A DNA stretch of 64,000 bases from Stachybotrys elegans. Taxonomy: Eukaryota > Ascomycota > Sordariomycetes > Hypocreales > Stachybotryaceae. The stretch is taken from NCBI GenBank assembly GCA_020746835.1, contig JAGPNK010000009.1:1488001-1552000 (forward strand), given 5' to 3'. A program made the position numbers and the translations under genes. The notes beneath the pieces are model-generated. The model was not told where the DNA came from. It did not search any database and saw nothing but the letters and a program-made list of their open reading frames with translations. Positions 57,881-64,000 of this stretch are shown in pieces. Position 1 is the stretch's first letter; each line of letters opens with the position of its first letter.

Positions 57881-58929
57881 GTGTCGAGGGCACACCCGTG
57901 CAGCACAGGCCCGTGCGGGATGAACTGGCCTTGGTCGCTACTCGCCTGCCTCTGGAGGTGAGAAGCTATCACGAGGACCTCACTGCCTGTTGGGGATGGT
58001 TGTGGTTTTGTTATACTCATGTCTACCCACGAACTCATTGCGCTCCTCCCCTTGCGTCATCTCTGCTTTTCCTTGCGTATTTGCATTTTATCAGTTTTCA
58101 TTTACCTCCCCTTCCTTGCTGCATGCATGTCTTTTCTGCCATGCACAGGAATTTCACCTCGGGTCTCTACTCGAATCATTATTGCGTTTCATCCACTCGG
58201 ACATTTTACCCCTCGCTTGAAACGGTCAAAGGCGACGGGCAACGACATCGCGTTTTGCGGATCCATCTTTCTCACTCGATACCAGTTGAATGCGGAGAAG
58301 AACTACAAGAGGAACCAGCGGCGGCGGCGGAAGCGGCGGAGTTGACGAAGATGATGATGATGGGCCGAGAAAGAGACTCCTCCAGCTCTCCCTACACACG
58401 ACACCTTGTTTCCCTTTTTCTTTTTTGTGTTTTTTTTTTTTGTTCTTGTTGTTGCGCTTTTATCATTTATCACTGCATGTGCAAATTTTCTGCTAGACTT
58501 GTGATTGCGCGCCCTCGGCATTCACTAGGCTCTTGCTTCATGGGTTTCAGTTTTCTCCCGGGATGAGAATATCTTATCATGACATCTTTTTATTCTTTTT
58601 ATTTGCCCTCTTCTCCCCTCCTTCCTCTTGGTCGGTAACCCGGGTCGCCGGGCTTAACGATCAAGGAGGAAAATACCATCCTACCTACGATACGGGACAA
58701 ACAAGCAACGAGACACACGTGGCCCTTTCTGAACGACGAAGCAAAGCTTGAGGAGGAGATATGAAAAACACAGCTGCGATGGATATACCCCTCCTTGCGA
58801 GACAAGACTTGTGCGTGTTGTTGGCGGCGGCAGTAGTGGTAGCGGGTATCAGCCTTGGAGAACGGGGAAGACAGGTGGTTGGCGGACAGAGGAGAAGACG
58901 AAGATGAAGATATATCTCAAAAGGTAAAG

Positions 58930-58951
58930 GTGTGTGTGTGTGTGCGCGCGC
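58930..58951. repeat. (GT)n(GC)n alternating purine-pyrimidine tract
   Basis: About 22 bp of strict alternation (GT repeats followed by GC repeats). Such tracts can adopt Z-DNA under supercoiling. Confidence 0.85.
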
Positions 58952-59598
58952 AAAAACAACACGAAGGTCGGTGGACATAAGTGAGCGGAGGCATCAACTC
59001 GCGGAGCCTGAGAGAGGATGTTAGGCTCCTCGCCCTTTGCCTCCCCGGTGGCCTTTTGCTTGCCAGGGGCGCGAGGCGTGAGGGCTAGCCAGGGCTACAA
59101 TTGACGAGCAAGTGGCACAGATGGTTGACGTCGACGAGTGTGCAGAGTGCGTGTGTGATGTGTGGTGTAGCGGCGAGATGATGATGGGGCGGCCATGCCG
59201 GCGTCTGGCAACGAGGCGCCCGTTGGATCAGCAACAAACTAACTCTAGACGTCGGCAGCAATCATTTGTCGACATTGTCTACCGCCATCCATGAAGATTG
59301 GTATAGACATGTTGAGTCATCTCTGACACACTGTTCTGCCGCATACAGGACTTGCTTGATTCCTAGGATGTAGTTGGACAGGTAGGTTCTACAAATAACA
59401 AGCAAGGTAAGGATAGAAGAAGAAAATTACAGCAAGCCACGGAGTAGTAATGCCAAACTATATGTGTTACGCAGAAAGCTCGTTTTGGTTGGCTGCTCGT
59501 GCAGGATGCAAGTGCAATATAGGGGTAAGACGAGATAGGATTCGAGGCTGCATGGATCATGATGACCTTACTCCGTACATACATCTTCCTCCATTGAA

Positions 59599-59624
59599 CC
59601 CCAGGCCCCCAGGCCCCCAGGCCC
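59599..59624. repeat. (CCCCCAGG)3-type tandem repeat
   Basis: Three near-perfect tandem copies of an 8-bp C-rich unit (CCCCAGG, then CCCCCAGG twice). Confidence 0.85.
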
Positions 59625-59994
59625 CGCAGCTTCACGCCGCGTCGTTTCGGGACATCTGCCTGCTCGGTGGGCGCCTGCAGCAGTCCATTACCCGGGGCCA
59701 AGCGGAAGCAGACTAGAAGTCTTCTTGATCTGGCGACGGGAGCATATTCAACGCGTTAGTGGCGCGTATTTGCTGGCTGCCAACAGGTGAAACATCCATC
59801 TCTCGCATTTTGTTTTGTATTACGAGAGCATCAGCTCAACACCATCAATGATGCATACATCTGACCTGGATGATTGAAGACTACGTACGCCGCGTGAACA
59901 AACAACGCGACTCCAAGGGCCAGTCATACTCGTGTCGCAAGCGCCGGACCTCGATTGCCATTTCATCTACGTCCAATAACCCCCCAGTGGCGCG

Positions 59995-62850
59995 ATGCAC
60001 TCTCTTTACGCCGAAAGCGATGGATCAGACTCGCCGTATCCGAGTCCAGGCTTCGAGCCGCCCAAGGGGCGAGACAGAAAGCACAAGACGCCCCAGGACG
60101 TGATTGACGAGTTTTGGTCCAAGTTTGCGACCAAGCAGCCCGGTCGAGGTAAGCGACTCTCATTATCTGTCGTGACATGCTGAGCCGTACAACTGATGAG
60201 CCATGGGCATGCCAGCCACGACGGTGATTCCACAGAGCACGTATCTCGACAAGGCCGCTCGCAAGGCGGCCAAAGCGGCATCTCCCTCCATCATCGCAAC
60301 CGCCTCCTACGACGATGCTGCTGCCATGTGCCGCGCCAAAGTTGAAAAGATAGTCAACGAGTGCCGGCGCATCAACAAGAAGTATCGCGACCCCTACTTT
60401 GACCTGGAGACGGACTTGAAGTTTCATCGCCGCGACTGCCTAGAGTCGCTGTGCAACGACAACTGGGGCAACATGAACCCTGGCCACGACTTCAACCCTG
60501 GATCTGCCAAGCGCGTCGTCGACATCTTCGACCAACCAAAGTTTTATATCGATGGGCCCTCGGCTGGCGATGTGAGGCAGGGCCGCGACGGCGACTGTTG
60601 GCTCATGGCTGCCTTGTGTCTACTGAGCACCAACCCAGGCCTTATCGAGCGGTTGTGCGTAGCGATGGACCAAGACGTCGGCGTGTATGGTTTCGTGTTT
60701 TACCGAGACGGGGAATGGATCTCGGAGATTGTCGACGATTTCCTCTACCTCACAAGAGCAGACTACGACGCGAGCTACTTGGACCGCCTCCTCTTTGACG
60801 AACTGGAGCGTGTCAACCCAGAGGAGGCCTATCGCAAGATCTACCAGACAAACAGCAGCTCCCTGTACTTTGCGCAGTGCCGCGACCCCCAGGAGACATG
60901 GCTGCCGTTGCTTGAGAAGTGCTATGCCAAGGCTCATGGCGACTATGCCGCTATCAACGGCGGATTCGGAGGCGAGGGCATTGAAGATCTTACAGGCGGC
61001 ATGACGTCGGAGATTTGGACCACGGATATTCTGGACAAAGTAAGTGCGTGGCATGTCACAGGGCTGGAGAGACTTGACTAACAAACAAAGGAAAATTTCT
61101 GGAAGGAGCTGCTTCAAGTTAACAAGACCTTTCTCTTTGGATGCAGCACGGGGGTGTTTGGTCGGGGAGTCAGCGATCCCAATGGTATTATTGACCGTCA
61201 TGCCTACTCGATCCAGAAGGCTGTCGAGATGGACGGAAAGAGGCTTCTTAGGCTGAAGAACCCCTGGGGAAGAGGGGAGTGGCGTGGCGCTTGGAGTAGG
61301 TCTCCCCCAAGGGACAGTTGTGATTCCATCTGACGCAGACAGGTGACGGTTCCAAGGAATGGACTCCTCAATGGCTCGAGAGACTCGGACATAGCTTCGG
61401 CGACGATGGCGAGTTTTGGATCTCGTACGAAGACTTGCTACGCAAATACCAGGCCTTTGAGAGAACTCGACTCTTCGATGAGCAATGGCGCGTCACTCAA
61501 GTATGGACCACGCTCAACGTTCCCTGGGCGGCAGACTATCACGACACCCATTTTTCCTTTTCCATCTCAGAACCCGGTCCGGTTGTGTTGGTGCTGGCAC
61601 AGCTCGACGAACGATACTTCCGCGGGCTTGAAGGCCAGTACAGATTCGAGCTTGGCTTTCGCCTGCACAAGGCCGGGCACCAGGAGTACATGGTCCGCAG
61701 TCAGAAACCGTACCGCATGCGACGGTCAGCCAACATGGAGCTCGAGCTCGAGGCGGGTGACTATGATGTCCGTGTCAAGGTGGAAGCAACGCGCTACGAA
61801 ACGAAGATGCCGATCCACGAAGTGATTCGCAAAAACGTGAAGAACCGACGTGAAAAGCTCACTCGCATCGGGATCGCGTATGACCTTGCCCATAGCAAGG
61901 GAAGATTGGTGGAGACGGAGGAGGAGAAGCAATTGCGGGAAGCGCACGAGAAGAAAGTCCGAGAAAAGGAGAGACAGCACATCAAGGAGAAGATTCTCGC
62001 GAGCCGCCAAGAGTCTTACTACCTCCGAACCAAGCAGTTCGAGCGAGACCGAAGGCGGCGCAAGAAGAGGGCAAAGGCACAGACAGGTAGGGAGGCTTTG
62101 GTATTGCATGGCTCACGCAATGGTGACGGTCCCAAGCTCAAGACTTACCCTGCCAACGGGGAACCTCATCAGCCTGACAAGAATGGTGGGTATACAAATG
62201 GCCATACCTTGGAGGGAGAGGAGCAAAAGGACCAGAACTGTCAGGACACTCAACCAGAGGAGTCTGCCGATACCGAGGGGCTGGAAGAGACGGTCTTGGG
62301 AGAAGTGTCTGCCGCAGCTATTGATGAAGCTGGTGAATTACTGTCGGCATCGGTTCACTTCGATGATACGATTGGAGCTGCGCAAGAGCCACAGACTGGC
62401 GGTGCCTTTACAGAACGGGATACTGTGTCTATGAAAGACTCGGACGGTGAACCAGACGACTTCTCGGATATCGAGTCCTTGTCAGAGCTCTCGGAGCGTG
62501 AACTTGATATCCAGATCGACTCGTATCAAAAGGACTTCAAACGCCCAGTTGCTGCCACATATGCAACAAAGAACTTTGAGGAAAGGCCTAATGAGTTTGA
62601 AAAGGACCCGTGGAACGCTGTGGTCGTCGTGGGACTTCGCATATACTACCAGACGACGGATGGTTCGAGCAGGGAGGTGACCAAGCTCCGGGTAGTAAGG
62701 CCAAACGCATACTCGGATGACGAGGAGGACGGCGAGGCGCAGAAGACACAAGGCCTGGATGTTGACGACAGCGCCAAGGATGCGACTCTCAAGGGGGGTG
62801 TTCAGGAGCGGAAGAAGAGCATCATGGGCGATGGGAAGGAGGAAGCGTGA
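59995..62850 (+). CDS. Calpain-like cysteine protease (family C2)
   Basis: Intracellular papain-fold protease of the calpain family. Exons 59995-60148, 60216-61039, 61091-61295 and 61343-62850 give 896 residues. The CysPc domain (about 140-440) has all three catalytic residues: Cys 179 in GRDGDCWLMAAL, His 363 in IIDRHAYSIQK and Asn 383 in LKNPWGRGEWR. A beta-sandwich region follows (about 460-580, DTHFSFSISEPGPVVLVLAQ, LEAGDYDVRVKVEAT), like calpain C2L domains. Then comes a highly charged helical stretch (about 590-660, Lys/Arg/Glu-rich) and an acidic, disordered C-terminal tail. There are no EF-hands, so the EF-hand calcium regulation of classical calpains is not expected. PalB, the pH-signalling fungal calpain, has a different C-terminal layout; this looks like another member. 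Confidence 0.92.
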
Positions 62851-63189
62851 AAGGTGACCAAGAGGGCGGAGGAAGTCGTATCAACTACGCACCTTACACC
62901 CGTCCTGATAATCACATACGGGGGGTGGCGACAAAAGTATTTATGAGCAGGCTTGCATCCTATGAGTGGCAATGTTGATTGATGATGAGATAGATGGAGC
63001 CGCCTAGTGAACCTGTTAGTGATATTCGGGCGCGATTGAAGGTGGCACAAGTGAGTAGTTGAATAAAAGTCACGACTGAATACTGATTCCAAGTGAAGCA
63101 ATAAATATATTGTCATAAATGCTAAACCCAATTGTGACATGCCCCCATAATAAACTCAAACCTCCATCTCGCAACGCCATACCATTCAT
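62851..63189. other. Convergent 3' region, calpain-like gene and sugar transporter
   Basis: About 340 bp, AT-rich toward the transporter; contains nothing recognisable. Confidence 0.55.
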
Positions 63190-63999
63190 TTAAGCAACAC
63201 TGTCGGTCTTCTCGGAGTGAGAGACATCGGGGTAAGCAGCACCAGCAGCCTTGTGATCGCCATTGTCGGCTCCGTGGGCAACGCTCTGGCGGTGCTCCCA
63301 AGTATCGCGAGGGCGCCACTTGGTGGAGTGGCGAGCGACCTTGACGTCTTCGTAGAGCTGGTCGACCTCCTCGAGGCTGAGACCCTTGGTCTCGTAGATG
63401 AAGAAGTAGACAAAGGCGATGCACAGGAAGCAGCAGCCGAACCAGATGAAAAAGATCTTGGACTGCAGGTTTGCGTAGCCAGGACCGTAGTTGACGAGGT
63501 AAGGGGTCGAGTAGGCAATGGCCCAGTTGAAGAGCCAGTTGGTGGCGGTGGTCATGCTGAGAGACTTGGCACGGCACTTGAGGGGGAAGATCTCGCCGGT
63601 GACGACCCAGGCCAGGGGGCCCCAGGTGGATGCGAAGAAGAAGATGTAGATGCAGACAAAAGCCACGGCAGCCTTCTGACCGGCGAGATCCTTGACGTAG
63701 ATGACGCCATCGGAGTGCTGGCCGCTGGAGAAGGTGCCTGCCATGGCGACGATGAACTGCGAGACGGCCATGCCGACGGCACCCCAGAAGAGAAGAGGAC
63801 GGCGGCCCCATTTGTCAATGGCGTACATGCCGGGGATGGTGGAGGCGACGTTGATGGCCGAGGTGATCATGGAGATGACGAAGCCGCTAGAGACACCAGA
63901 GTTCTGGAAGTACTTGGTGCCGTAGTAGAAGATGAAGTTGATGCCGGTGAGCTGCTGGAGGGCCTGGAGAGCCATGCCGGTGAACTGGCGCTTGAGGAT
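63190..63999 (-). CDS. MFS sugar transporter (Hxt/glucose-transporter type), C-terminal part
   Basis: Proton- or gradient-driven hexose uptake at the plasma membrane is the family role. The window edge cuts the gene; 269 C-terminal residues remain in one open frame, covering about the last six membrane segments (about half of a typical 530-residue carrier). Sugar-porter hallmarks are present: QALQQLTGINFIFYYGT (TM7), the loop motif DKWGRRPLL, WVVTGEIFPLKCRAKS (the variant of PxxxEIFP with a Gly) and YETKGLSLEEVDQLYE after TM12. The hydrophilic tail ends HSEKTDSVA. The TM7 QQLTGIN and FYYGT motifs are typical of glucose and fructose carriers; exact substrate and affinity cannot be told. Confidence 0.95.
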   Translation of the reverse strand: MLKRQFTGMALQALQQLTGINFIFYYGTKYFQNSGVSSGFVISMITSAINVASTIPGMYAIDKWGRRPLLFWGAVGMAVSQFIVAMAGTFSSGQHSDGVIYVKDLAGQKAAVAFVCIYIFFFASTWGPLAWVVTGEIFPLKCRAKSLSMTTATNWLFNWAIAYSTPYLVNYGPGYANLQSKIFFIWFGCCFLCIAFVYFFIYETKGLSLEEVDQLYEDVKVARHSTKWRPRDTWEHRQSVAHGADNGDHKAAGAAYPDVSHSEKTDSVA

Positions 64000-64000
64000 C

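Larger units (their letters stand above)
57881..59994. other. Intergenic, gis2 3' flank and calpain-like gene promoter
   Basis: About 2.1 kb. Includes a GT/GC alternating tract, a CCCCCAGG tandem repeat and a long probable gis2 3' untranslated region. No gene supported. Confidence 0.55.

Noticed and set aside
59995..62850. PalB (pH-signalling calpain) assignment
   Set aside because: The catalytic core fits calpain generally, but the C-terminal charged helix and acidic tail do not match the PalB layout.
1..64000. tRNA genes, transposons and RIP-mutated repeats
   Set aside because: Visual search for B-box-like GTTCGA contexts gave no cloverleaf. No transposase, reverse transcriptase or AT-rich degraded block was seen. 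A tRNA scan could still find one.
1..64000. Secondary-metabolite gene cluster
   Set aside because: No polyketide synthase, peptide synthetase, terpene cyclase or cluster regulator; the glycan-active run is not of this kind.

Overview
This is a 64 kb stretch of nuclear DNA from a filamentous ascomycete (Pezizomycotina), most likely a sordariomycete and perhaps Hypocreales. The evidence is short introns of about 45-80 nt with fungal donor, branch and acceptor signals, GC-rich coding sequence, pyrimidine-rich leaders, and recurrent TAGGTACCTA / TACCTACCTA motifs between genes. The gene content also fits: a SomA/Som1-type LisH regulator, an alpha-pheromone receptor, fungal indoleamine dioxygenase, Tom6 and Pet117. 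I find 23 protein-coding genes (two cut by the window edges). I see no tRNA or rRNA gene, no transposon and no secondary-metabolite cluster.

Layout. 1-11 kb: four co-oriented genes that act on sugars or sulfate esters, namely a GH2 hydrolase (5' end missing), a polytopic GT90 (CAP10-like) glycosyltransferase, a PGAP4-like GPI glycosyltransferase and a sulfatase with an apparent 1-nt frameshift. 11-25 kb: core cell biology, with an MIT-domain protein (-), CTNNBL1 splicing factor (+), V-ATPase subunit G (-), Pet117 (+) and RPB2 (-). 25-37 kb: indoleamine 2,3-dioxygenase (-), ESCRT-I Vps23 (+), Ste2 (+), an unknown low-complexity protein whose frame is broken by a TAG (-), Tom6 (-) and a conserved unknown (+). 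37-49 kb: a GH16 beta-glucanase (+) and SomA (-), each with very long non-coding flanks. 49-64 kb: Bet3 (-) and SNRNP40 (+) from a shared 265-bp promoter, an unknown two-TM protein (+), the CCHC zinc-knuckle protein Gis2/CNBP (+), a calpain-like protease (+) and the C-terminal half of an MFS sugar transporter (-).

How the genes relate. Most are dispersed housekeeping genes rather than a pathway. Two groupings are worth noting. The first is the glycan-active run at the left edge. The second is Ste2 beside Vps23, whose ESCRT-I complex sorts internalised receptors such as Ste2 for degradation. The most distinctive sequence-level signals are splicing oddities: microexons of 9, 9 and 12 nt in vma10, bet3 and gis2, a start codon directly followed by an intron in vma10, a probable GC-AG intron in the sulfatase, and several introns that are multiples of three and free of stops. 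All exon coordinates were derived by hand from reading frame, splice signals and family conservation. No alignment or transcript data were used.
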